Shown here: positions 23,480-34,259 of the stretch, piece by piece
Numbering within the stretch: the stretch's first letter is position 1
Layout: every line of letters starts with the position of its first letter
Source: Oscheius tipulae
Taxonomy: Eukaryota > Nematoda > Chromadorea > Rhabditida > Rhabditidae
NCBI GenBank assembly: GCA_037178975.1
Contig: JASJZH010000001.1
Location: 2,480,001-2,544,000, forward strand
Reading direction: 5' to 3'
Length of the DNA stretch: 64,000 nt
Translations under genes and position numbers: made by a program
Notes under the pieces: generated by a model
Seen by the model: the letters and a program-made list of their open reading frames with translations, nothing else
The model's database searches: none
Told to the model about the DNA's origin: nothing

Positions 23480-26400
23480 ATGTTTATACCATTGCTGTGC
23501 TTTCTACTCTACCTGCCAGTAACTGCTTCAAGCAGTGTTCGTGTAGTAAGATCATCGAGCTTCTGTCCGGATGTTCCTAAAAAGGTGTAAACTAGCCTAA
23601 CTGACAGTGACGATTATTTTAGAACTACACCGATGCGAACTTTCAGAACGCCTTGGGAGAAATCGATTCCGAGTATGAGGTAAGTTCACAGCCCTTGCGG
23701 GATTATCATACTGCTTAGCTTAAAATAATACTCGGTCTCAAGGAGTCTGCTAATCTTGTGAATGAAATGGCCAGCATTGGAGCCTCCCAAGAGGTAAGGT
23801 GCTTTGATGAACTGGAGGTTCTGGTGCTATAATTTTGTGGAGTATAGAGATTGTTTATCCCCTTTGGGGAGAATAATTATGTAAACCTGTTCGTTTCTCA
23901 CCTTTGGGCTGCTTTCCCTTGCGTTTGTCTTCTAAAAATAGCATATTGCAAAAGTTTGCCACCCACGGGAATCGTACTCGGGTCGCGTGGGGCGTCTCTT
24001 GTTGTTAGTAATATAAACACCACTTTTTCGCAAAAATTTTCAAGCTCTGTAACTTATTTTGAAGATTGGAATCCTTAATTATGATTGCATATTAATAATC
24101 AGCTTAAAAATAGCTGCAAAATCCTGCTTTAAAAAAAAACTAGACTTCGAGCAGAGTCGGATCCCTAGTCTCTCGCTTACAAACTCCTAGTGTCAACAAT
24201 AGAATTCAGACAGACACACATAGACACTGAAAATCTAAAGTAGGTTTGAAAACAAGTAATACTGTCTTCTAGGCTGTTCTCATTGCCGAAAACCTCGTCC
24301 AAATAGCTGCTCTGGTGCCAGAGGTTTCTTTGGTCTCTGATCTGATGCCTATCGAGCAGTTCAAGGTTCTCACATCTCCAAAGTATGGTATAGACTGTTT
24401 TTGAAACCCCGTATTTCAGAAGCTTCCGCGCATCATTGATTCAGATGGTTGAGAACATGCGTGATTCCTTTGTTCAAGCTGACACAAGTATGAATCGAGT
24501 AAAGTTGAATCTGATTGCGGTTCCAAGCGTTCTAGGGAGCACAATCAAATTGTTGTCATCGGTTTGTCTTTGTTTTTTGACCACCGACAGTATTTTTACG
24601 CAGGATGAAAGGAAAGCGCGGGCCTTCATGCTCAATATCTATCTGAAAAGGCTCAGTGATGCTGCCGAAGTTTGTGCCACTGAAGCGGGGACGGTTGTGA
24701 TAAAGTTCAGAAGAACTATTGAAGTAAGTTCAGTTAACGAGCGCATTCATTGTTCGTTATGAGTCTTATCTTCAGTATGGTCGCGTTGAATACTTAGCTA
24801 ACAAAGTAAAGGTGACGACAGAGAGAGAGAGAGACAGATTAAAGGAGAGATACAGACACAGATAGGCTATCAAGCAAAGTAAAAAGATATACAACTGTGC
24901 CGATCTCCTGCACCATTCTGCCAGTCTATCCTCGTAGTCTCCGCCTTGCACTCCTAGTTTCAGTCCTGGTCTTCGGTCCATCAGAACATTACTCGTCTTC
25001 TACACAGGTTTCTTCTGATGATGACGAGCCGTCTGCTGGGAAGCCAGTCATCTGAATGGCTACCAAAATATTTTGATAGGCATCGACAAGTCAGGGTAAC
25101 ACCCTTGTTACTGTTAAGTTCCTTGCCATTATCGAACTCGGTGCCTTATTCTGACAGTAAAACTTACGCTGGACTGCCAATCGTGTTGTGTAAGGCTTTC
25201 GTTTCCAGATGTTGCAAGAGCTGCATCGTGGCTGTCTGACCTGTCAATCTAACAGCAGGATGGAGAGGGCGAAGAAGGAACAGATGAAGATCGCCTACGA
25301 GGGAGAGGCCGTTGCAGAACGAGAATACGCGGAACAGATCAAGAAAGACGAACAGGAAATGAGAGAGCGGGTTAAGAAAACTTTGAATGATTATGATGTA
25401 GGTGTTCAGGAACACTTTAAAGGTCGTTATTTATAGAAACAGGTAAAGAAGATGGGGAACCTCGGGTTTCTCTTCGTCGCCGCCATAACCGATACCGTAA
25501 CGGACATTTTCAAAAGTTTCAACATCAAAAACCTGCTTAGCGATTTTCTCAATAAGGGAGGGAAGCAAAAGTCAGCTGGAAGCATTGCAGCGGTCAGTTC
25601 TATCTCTTGGGCTTATACGAAATTCGGTACAGGCAACATCAGAGAACCTTCTGGAACGGAATCGTTTCCAATGTGCCAAAACCTTCTGGAATGGAATCGT
25701 TTCCAAACTGCAGACTCAGGGCAAACAGGCCAACAAAGAAGAACTGCTCACATTTCTTCAAACGGCTGCCGAATTGGATATTGGAAAGTTGGCACACATG
25801 ACTGTGAACAAGGTTCCGTAAGATTTTGAATTTACCCGTTTTCAAGACAAAAATGGCAGTTATTTAACCAAACCTTGACTGAGTATCCGATGTTTGCACG
25901 GGTCCTGCAGGGGTACCGACAGGCTAGAGAACTCGAAACAAACGCTAGTACAATCGAATGACAACTGTTCAGGCTAAAGAGTTGATGTCGAAACTGGAAG
26001 GTCTTTCGGACTTTGATGGGGCCTGGAAGGACGGCGTCACTGCTGCTGTTGACGAGCTGAAGACTGTCGTTGATCAAGAAACAGCAGCAACTGCTCAACA
26101 ACAACAATCTGGCGGTAGCAATGGCGGTGGAGGTGGAGGAATCGCAGAAACACTTGCTGTATACTGCTTGTCTTTCAACTGATGATTCCCGAGCTCAGAA
26201 AAACGTCGATGCGCTAAGACAACAGTACGAGATTCAGAGCAGAATGGCCGAGGAACTTCGGGAGAAGATGCTCCAATCCAGTCTGCGCATCAATGCCCTA
26301 GTCAGCAGGTTGTCGACACTAAATCTGCAGACAGCTGAGTTGGCAGAAATAATTGAATATCTGGAAAAGGGAATGGTTCTATTGACTGAGGCCAAGGAAG

Positions 26401-26953
26401 TCTGGATAAAGATGTCTCGCTTCTTCTACTCTTTCAGGGTGGGCTTAGTGAACAATGTACATTTACTAAAACTTCAGTATATGGCCAGTGACATTCTTGC
26501 GAAAAACATAAAAATGTTTACGGAGATTGCTGACGAGGTAATACAAGGTCTATCGAAGTTCAATCACTTCCTACTTTCAGCAAGCCGCGACTGGATCGAA
26601 GTTACTAGAGGATCAGGTCATGGCAACTGCGACTCACGTGACCGCCGTCTCTACTGCCATGCACTTTTGTGCTGAAACCTACACGGAAACCTCGAGCAGA
26701 TGGATCATGCCAACTATTGCGGCTGTAGGCAAGAACTTGCACCTGAGCAAAGAGGAAGCTAGAGTGAGTCATTTTTTTTTTTGGTAAAAAAAGCCTTGAA
26801 TTTTAGGCCAAGCTCTCTCAGACCAAGACTAAAGCCACTGGGCAGCTTTGCGACGTAACCAAGTTCCTTACTGCACGCATGGAGCAGGCCATGGATCAAT
26901 CGAAGAAGCGTACTCTGGACTTCATCAAGGAGCACGGCAAGAGAAGATCGTGA
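23480..26953 (+). CDS. Secreted helical protein B2 with internal hydrophobic helix (unknown family)
   Basis: Paralogue of B1 with the same exon order, ATG at 23480, stop at 26953. The signal peptide and exon 1 are identical to B1. Most helical exons differ at a few positions per exon. Two places differ strongly. The hydrophobic segment continues as TDIFKSFNIKNLLSDFLNKG, a few residues longer than in B1. The following exon carries an in-frame duplication of about 30 bases around 25643-25695, in which CTTCTGGAAxGGAATCGTTTCC occurs twice. The Gly/Ser linker is also present (about 26110-26140). No frame break was seen. Change concentrated around the presumed membrane-facing segment suggests functional diversification of B1 and B2. 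Confidence 0.72.
23945..24030 (-). repeat. tRNA-like element in B2 intron
   Basis: Counterpart of the element at 16870. The B box has decayed here, GAGTACGATTCCCGTGGG on the minus strand. Confidence 0.45.
24800..25140. repeat. Dispersed repeat (about 330 bases) in B2 intron
   Basis: Counterpart of 17760-18080, with the purine tract GAGAGAGAGAGACAG followed by GATAGGCTATCAAGC and the motif GACGAGCCGTCTGCTG. Confidence 0.65.
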
Positions 26954-27092
26954 AGAAAGTTCATTGAACTTTGCGCATAAATTATGATTGTTACTCTGTC
27001 CGATAAGTGTCTAGTGGCGATGTCTTCCAAGTTCCAGGTTTCCCTTGTGGATTTTCATATGCTGATCCAGATCGTCTCGTCTAAAAGCCTCT

Positions 27093-29772
27093 TTAGGACA
27101 GAATATCTATGCCAAACCTTGTGAACCCAGTCCCACATATCTGACAGATACAGCTGCTCGTGTTGGCATGTTTCCTCACATGGTTCTCGTATCGGGACAG
27201 AGTGTTGAAGGAGAGCGAACACACTGGGCAACGTCTAATGATCCCCTCCCTATGGGATGTCGAATGGGACTGAAGGGCAGAGACGGAGGTGAAGGTTTTG
27301 GAGCAATGGGAACAGCTGAACGAGACCGGGATCGTAGACTCTTCAAGCCTGTAACCTCCCAATAGAGAGTTTCTTCAAAAGAGACCTACATGGCTGGTCC
27401 ATGAGTCATTCTGTGAGCTTCATACTGAATTTGGAACTGGAAGCGGTCTCCACAAGCTGTGCAACAAAACTGAGGTTGCTCCTTCGAGTGTTGCTCAGAT
27501 ACATGAGAGAGCAGTTGATGAGCCAGGGGGAATGTACGAGGACAGTAGGGACAGCCTCGGACAGCATCATGTTCCAGTACGTGAACTAAGAGCTGTTCTT
27601 TGGAGACCAGCGTCTGAAAAAGTCAGTCAAGTTTCTCTGTCTCTCTATTTCTCTATCTATCTGTCTGTTTCTATGTCAGCATCCGCGCCTACCTTGCAGC
27701 ATATCTCACACTGTTGTTCCAATCCATCATCTTCTGCCAACGGCTCACTGGGATTGTTCATATGGAATCTTCCATGCAGTCTCAACTGCGTGTCGCTTCT
27801 CAGAGACTGCCTGAATCAGATCTATTACCATTCTTCGAATCGTTGCTTACCTGCAGACAACGCAGTGCATATACATATCCCTGGCATGCTTTCTCGTATG
27901 AGTCTCAAAATCGACGACGTCTGTCAGCGCTTCTCCGCAATCTGCACAACTGTCGGCTCGGAGAACCTTGCAGTGTGAGAAGAGACGATGTTCGTCGAGA
28001 GCGTCCTCTCCGACACAACGTTCATCACAGACTGAGCACTGAAGAACTCGCAGTTCTCGTTCCTTTTCCTGTTCCGAAGGCGGAGAAATATCTCCCTCGC
28101 GATCATGGACCAACTGAACATGGATTCCGAGGAGTTCGCGAGAATCGAAGGCCACTCTGCAGGCTGTACATTCAAAAGATAGGACTTCTTGAGAGTGTGA
28201 GACGGAATGTTCCTGGAAAACAAAAAATAAAACAGAGAGACAGAAAAGCAGAGATAAAGAAATACAAAAAGATGGAGTACAGAGAGACAGAGAAACAGAG
28301 AGGTAGAAAGACGGAGAGATAGAGAGACAAAGAAATACTTTGACCCACCTTGAACTCTTTTTGCGACTCGCAAATGTTCCCACAGATGCTGCAAACATGC
28401 TGTAGTTGCAAGTGTCTCTCTAGAGAATGCTGGGACAAAGCCAGAGCATTCGAGGCCACAAATCCACAGTCCAGACACTTCTTCCTCGAGACAGGGCTTT
28501 CAAAATGTGATATCAAATGGGAATGACGGGCTGCGAGGTCGGTAAAGATAAGTCCACATCGACTACAGGGCAGCTTCGGTCTATTTTCTTCCGGCTCCGT
28601 GATGTGGCTTCTCATATGCATGGCGAAGGCAGTGAAACTCGGGAAAGTCGCCTCACATTGCTGGCATTCGATGGCAGTCTGAAACTTTTCCAATTCTCCT
28701 TGTGCCTGGGGAAGGGGCAATTCGAGACTGAGGGGTATTTACAGCGCGGACTCGTCCTCCCAGCGGGCTCCCTTGGGAATCTGCCATCTGCCGAAGCACA
28801 TAAGGTCGCGTTCGAGACGAGGCACGAGTCCAAAAGAAAGAGACAGGCTAATTGCCGGAATGGACACAAAAATTGGTCGATTGACGCTCCTCAGGGGATT
28901 TGGAGGAAGATAGGGAAAATAGCTCGAGTTGGTTGCGAAAGTCATGATGCTAATGTAATTTGTATAGGAACAGATGAATAGGGAGTAAGGAAACATTGTA
29001 TCTCTCTGTCTCCCTGTTTCTTTACCTCTTTCTTCTGGTTTCAGTCACCAAGCTTGCATCTTGTACTCACTAGAGTTAGCTCCGAACCAATCTCAAACGT
29101 GTCGCGTCTTTTACAGGTACAAGACAGCGTTTTGAAGCTTTTCAATGTTCTACAAAGTTATAAAAAAGGATCAAACCCTACAACTTTGCAGAGCATTAAA
29201 ACCCCTCAAAACCAGTGCTCCTACTCGAAAACTTGGCAGTCAGTTGCTACGCATGTCTCGCTGAAAGGGACGTTGCATGAATATGTGCTGACAGCTCTAG
29301 TAAACTTTTCTGGCTTAAGAACGCATTTTCAAATTTAAAGATGTCTTGCAAATTTGTAGAACAATTCAAACTATACAAGTATGTAGAATATTTCTAGACT
29401 GGAAAGTTAGTCCTTGGTACCGAAAATGGGAGCAATCTGCTAGGGCGCGCTACTTGGGCATAATGTGTTCGCTTGAGGGTCTTGGACATTAAATGTAAGC
29501 TTTTTGGACTATTTGAGAACGTTTTGATTCGGGAGTATGAAAAGACTGACCTGTGGGATATGCTTGGCCAGAGTATGAGCTTGAAGTGCCGCGATCGAGG
29601 GTAGTCTCTCTTCACATAGCTGGCAGTCCAACAAATCCTCCACAATTTCTTCTTTAGGCTTTTTGAACACGGGATTCTCATTTTCCTCGTCCTGAATCTA
29701 CAGTAAACTCGAATAGAATGAATGAAGACTAACCTTGACAGATCTCGGGTTGAGTTGCTTTCGTCGAGACAT
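27093..29772 (-). CDS. C2H2 zinc-finger protein
   Basis: Predicted nuclear DNA- or RNA-binding protein. Seven exons on the minus strand: 29772-29734, 29691-29551, 28705-28349, 28212-27851, 27810-27693, 27613-27390 and 27348 to the stop near 27093. Phases agree throughout. The N-terminus is basic then acidic (MSRRKQLNPRSVK, then DEENEN). About ten fingers follow, for example CQQCEATFPSFTAFAMHMRSH, CSRCGLIFTD and CPVCSLSFNTLSRYENHVRKH (each shown in part). Spacings vary and there are no TGEKP linkers, so it is not of the KRAB type. After the called stop, a further finger-like stretch (CPKEAFRRDDLDQHMKIH, about 27020-27080) is in another frame; see findings. The gene is convergent with B2. No orthologue can be named. 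Confidence 0.75.
29144..29197. repeat. Palindromic repeat in zinc-finger gene intron
   Basis: AATGTTCTACAAAGTTATA pairs with CCTACAACTTTGCAGAGCATT. It belongs to the family first seen at 8858. A weaker copy follows at about 29340-29393. Confidence 0.7.
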
Positions 29773-29989
29773 GGGCGCGGGTACAGTTGGTTGTCCTGGG
29801 GAGATGGGTTGCGGCACTGGGCGGCCAACCAGGGCCCCCTGGGATCATGCTGATTGGGTCTCCCCCCGGGTCCCCAGAGACGTTCATGCGCCAAATTAAT
29901 TAATTCTCCCTTCATTTCTTTTCCCCTCAACCATCACAGGCCGGCACTTTGAGCATAGTCATGGAGGTTAGGGATAGAGCTGTGGGTAG

Positions 29990-30350
29990 AGAAAGACAGG
30001 CAGCGAGGAAGAGAGACAGAGAGAAAGAGATGCAGAGAGATAGATAGAGATAGATAGAGATAGAAAGAGAGAGAGAGAGAGAGACAGAGGGACAGGTAGG
30101 CTATCGAGCGGTACAAAGAGACAAATAACCTGAATATGGGAATCTCCTCCAGTCTTCCAGCCTCGTATTTTTTTCGTTCTCTTGGTTCCATTCCTGGTCT
30201 TAGGTCGATTGGTAGCTCCTTGTCCACCTTCTGAGGGAGATTTCTTCTGGCGATGACCAACCGTCTGCTGAGAAGCGAGCCGTCTGATGGGCTACCAGAA
30301 TCACTTGACAGGAACTAACAGGTCGTACCTAATTCCCTAGTTACAGTCGC
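29990..30350. repeat. Dispersed repeat plus purine microsatellite
   Basis: GAGAGAGA/GATAGATAGA tract at about 30000-30090, then the repeat also seen in the B1 and B2 introns (GACAGGTAGGCTATCGAGC). On the minus strand it holds a short open frame (MVIARRNLPQKVDKELPIDL), so it may derive from a coding sequence. The rest of 29773-31214 shows no gene I can support. Confidence 0.6.
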
Positions 30351-31214
30351 TTCTACTCTAACTCTATTTTGGCGGGAGACGACTTTGTAGGTTCAAATCT
30401 CGTCTCTCTTCAGGGAGCCGTTTCCCTCGAGACGGTCGAGTGACTCTCTGTCCTATCGGCTCCCTCGAGATTGGCGAACCTCTAGTCCGGAACGCATATC
30501 TTTTCGGAAAAAGGGGTTTCTTGTCAACTAGTGGATATGATTTCCCCTCTGGGCCAGCCGGATTACATTACTCTACTCTCGGGACAGCCCATTAATCCGT
30601 TTATTTGCAATACACACAGTCAAAACACCTGTTGGTAGGTAATTGCAGCCGACTCCTCTCGGACTACTTCTATTCAAACAATTGTAGCGTTGTAAGCTGG
30701 GGGATGTTAAGCCCTTGCGTTGACCGTATCCTCGTCGTAATTCGCACCAGGGGAGCGACTACCGCTTATCTGTCTCGCAAACATCGGGCGCGCTAAGTAG
30801 ACAACTAGCCGTTGTCTCATTTGGTAACTCTAGAAGATACTGACCGGACAATGGACACTTGAGGACGGGGAGGAAGTCGAGCTAATGACGGTAGATTATA
30901 GGTGTTTGAACAGAAGACTTGTCAGAGAGAGAGAGACAGAGTGATAATGACATTGACAATGATAGACAAGCTTCCCCCATTTCCATTTTTTCGATCCTCC
31001 CTCTGATTGCGGTAAAATAAGGACAGCTGATCCGCAGGTGCGTGAAGGTAGCAATCGAGCCTATCCTGAACGCCTGTTACACGTCTATGATTAGGCGAAT
31101 TAGCCAAGGGCGTCTCTGTGAAATAGACCGAAAGACCTATTTGTCAAAGCGTTTATTCGATAGAAATCTCAGATCACAACGTCAATACTGTTACAGGGAA
31201 CGATCTTCAGCTCT

Positions 31215-33566
31215 TCAGACCTCTTTCTTCTGGACAGGCTCGGGAGAGTCGGGCTGTGGTGATGGAGAAGGGGACGATGTCACCTCTTTAGCCTCACCAT
31301 TCTCTCCGATTCGTACTCGTTTGTGCTTTGTCCGACGGTTTTGAAACCACACTTTCACCTGCAAAAGATGGTTGAACAAAGTTGTGTAGTTGTTGCGCGT
31401 AAACTCTTTCCTTCCGCGTCTGTCATTCTAGATGGTTTATGGTGAGGTTTTCGGGCTCAAGTCGCCATTTTCGAGCTTTACAATATTCTACAAAGTAGTA
31501 GACATTTTTATGTTCTACAACTTTATAGAACATGAAAATCTTGAAAAATGTGTTCTTGAGTCTGAAATTGGAGACTGAATCACGTTACTCTCCTGGTGTT
31601 GCTGTCTGTTTTTTAACGAGTCTGTTTCTAGATAGCTACTTTCTGTTACTTTCTATTTACAGCTCTTTTTTCGCTGAAACAGGAAACATTTGAACGTTTG
31701 TAATTAGTTACAGTAGCTACAATGTTACGATGGCTTCTTGCTAACTACTCTATTTGAATTCGACTACAGTAAATACACTTGTACCCTTATTTATAGTAGT
31801 AGGAAGTGTTACTACCAGAGAAGCTTCTTTCGTCTACTTACCTGTGTCTCCGACAGAGCCAGCCTTGCCGCCAGATGCTTCCTCTCATTCCCGACCACGT
31901 AGTGATTCCCTTCGAAAGCCTTCTCCAACTGTACGAGCTGTGCGGGACTGAAGGCTGTCCTCACCCTCTTGTTTTTCCTTAGAGGCTGAAGAAACAATCC
32001 GGCTGCAACTTCTCCTGAAAACACTCATTACAGTATACCCAGTCAAATGAGGCCGATTTGTTTAATGTCGGCACCCCTGCCTCAATTATACGGTAGATGT
32101 GGCAGAAGCAATTGAAAAGGGCCTCTAAATTATACGTTTTCGCCTTTCAAGAAACCTCTCTGTCTCGCTGTCTCCCTCTTCCTGTCTCTCTCTCTCTCTC
32201 TGTCTCCCTGTCTCTTTGAAAAGCCCTATGCTCAAATTACCGAAAGTGAGCTGCCTCGAGCTACCGTATCTCCTGTGCTCGAGCTAATTCCGTCATCAGC
32301 CCGCGTCTCGGCTGTTTGTTTGACAGACAAAGAACACTTGCTGTGTAGAAAGAGACAAACCGGCGGCGCCCAGGGACGAGTGATGGAGACAAATCGATAG
32401 CCAATTTAGGGCCCTGGTTAATAAGAAAAGAGACAACATTGAACCGGGTGCAAAAAAGCAACAGGAGTAATTAGCCGTAGTTGCGCGCGCGAGACAAAAC
32501 CTACTGTTAACTGGCGGAGAAATAGAGATTGAAATGGGAGAAGTGGTGTCGACTTGAACTAAGAGTTTGAGACAGCATTACTCGAAATAAGCATAGAGCT
32601 GGAATCGGAACCAGGAAATAGTGCCAGAGGCTGAGAGTCGAGCAGTTGACCGTCACCACTTCGACTTCATTCGAGTTCAAGGGGTGATTGCCGGTTTTTA
32701 ATAATTTTTCGACATGTTTTGGATTGAATCCGTTATTTAAACTAACGTTTTGCTTAGACAATCGTACTTAGCTAACGATCTGAGCTTTGATGATGGCGCA
32801 ACAAGTAGTGAAGTTCGCTGCGCAACTTCACCGAAGCATGAAGGCTGGCGAAGATCCATGGGAAACTATGGTGATCTCAAATTTGAATAATATGCAAATT
32901 TCTTCTATGAATTTTAGATGGGAGATAAATCCAACTGCTAAGACAACTGTAGGGAAAAAGCGAAGGTTCTGATCAACTTTTGAGCAACTGTAAGCGGGCC
33001 ATTTTCACTATCAGTTGTAGAATGAACGTCCAAACCTTCCGGATTTGTGATCTTCTGCAAACTTGTAGCCTTTGGTCAGTTCTAAATCTTATAGTTATCT
33101 GAACATCGAGAAGCTGAGAACTACTGTTTTGACTGGCTCTAAGAGTGACATCTCTGGCTCTGTGAGCGACAATAGTGATAGGCTGACAGAACTACTGTTT
33201 GGAGATCGAAAGTCAGGACAAAGGGGGAATATCCTTCTCAAATGAGTCATTAATAGAGACAAAATGGCAGTGCAAGGAAGTCAAAAGAACTTACCAAACT
33301 GTGCTGCATTGCTCTGTTGTAGAAGTTCGACCCATTGCTGTGTCCATAATCGCCCTGGGGTATCGGCCAGCCCGGCTAGGAATGGATTTGTTGAGGCCAT
33401 CTGAATAGGAAACTTATCTAAACTACAGAGCCAGTCATACTTGAACATGTGGCAAGAAGACATCGAAGTAGCTGAGAGTTTGAGCCATCGTCCTCGGAGT
33501 ACCTGGGGTCTCCGGCGTCTCGGACTTGCTCTCAACGAGGCGGTCGACCGAAAAGTTTAGGGACAT
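31215..33566 (-). CDS. EMX: EMX/empty spiracles-type homeobox protein
   Basis: Transcription factor for head and anterior neural patterning in animals. Four exons with consistent phase: 33566-33441, 33400-33295, 32014-31842 and 31358-31215, giving 182 residues. Near the N-terminus [10 protein letters not shown] is an eh1-like Groucho-binding motif in the position found in EMX. The homeodomain spans the last two exons: [57 protein letters not shown]. The FSPAQL and NHYVVGxERK signatures are those of the EMX class (ceh-2 in C. elegans). The intron after exon 2 is about 1.28 kb and the next 483 bases, long for this window, leaving room for regulatory elements. The C-terminal tail is acidic and proline-rich ([14 protein letters not shown]). 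The start follows CATTCAG by seven bases. Confidence 0.92.
31482..31532. repeat. Palindromic repeat in EMX intron
   Basis: AATATTCTACAAAGTAGTAG pairs with TTCTACAACTTTATAGAACAT. This copy has clear flanks GGGCTCAAGTCGCCATTTTCG on one side and a related reverse sequence (TTGAGTCTGAAATTGGAGAC) on the other, so the full element may be about 130 bases. Confidence 0.7.
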
Positions 33567-34259
33567 GATAACCCTGAATGAGAGGGGGGTAAGTCTCTAC
33601 AGAAGGCCTGGAGGGCGGGCACTCTGGGGCGTGACCACGAGCGGCCATTGGATCGGCTGGACGGGGAGATGCGCCCCGGCTGATCAAACAAGAAGACGAC
33701 AAAAGACTCAATTGACAGCCGGCTCATTGTTCGGGGGATTAGGTGCAGAAGAAGGGGAGCCGCAGAAATATCTTTAGGGAGAGGGTTCTTCAGTGGGAAG
33801 AGAGGTGAAGATTTGGTATTGAAGTTGGGAACAAACTAACAGTCTCTTAGTCTCTCTGTCTTTCTGTCTCTCTGTCTCTTTGTCTCTCTGTTTCTATGCT
33901 TCTCTGTCCTAATAACTAGTCGCTTGCTCCACCTCATTCCATCAGTCTGCTTCTGTTTATTTGGCCATTTGGCACACGGACGGGGAACAGGAGATAAATG
34001 GCCAATCTGGCAGCATTTTGTAATTCGATGCCTCTCAGGTAGGCCAATTACACGAGCGACGAGCTCTCTCTCCACGAAAGATACACACAGAGAGAGACTC
34101 GGGACTGGTATCTAGAGGACTTGATATCCCCTGAGTATCTGTCAGATTCCTTTTTTCTCTAGAAGTCTTTTTCACGTTCCCCCGCGCTTCCTGAATAATT
34201 CGGGCCAGGTTGCCAGGTTCCGATGTAGTTTCGGCATTCTTCCCGCAGCTTCTGCGCCA
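33567..34259. other. Spacer between EMX and the DEG/ENaC gene
   Basis: Divergent promoter region. A pyrimidine microsatellite (CTCTCTGTCTTT units) lies at about 33840-33910. An open frame at 33526-33777 is mostly opposite EMX exon 1 and is not called. No further gene is seen. Confidence 0.5.

Larger units (their letters stand above)
20900..28405. repeat. Tandem segmental duplication, unit 2
   Basis: Direct repeat of 13760-20800. It keeps the full 3' part of the zinc-finger gene, so unit 2 with its right flank is closer to the original arrangement and unit 1 is the derived, deleted copy. Confidence 0.8.

Noticed and set aside
32161-32220. CTCTCTCTGTCTC tracts as a possible CRISPR-like or regulatory array
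   Set aside because: They are plain pyrimidine microsatellites found in many introns here, with no spacer-repeat structure.
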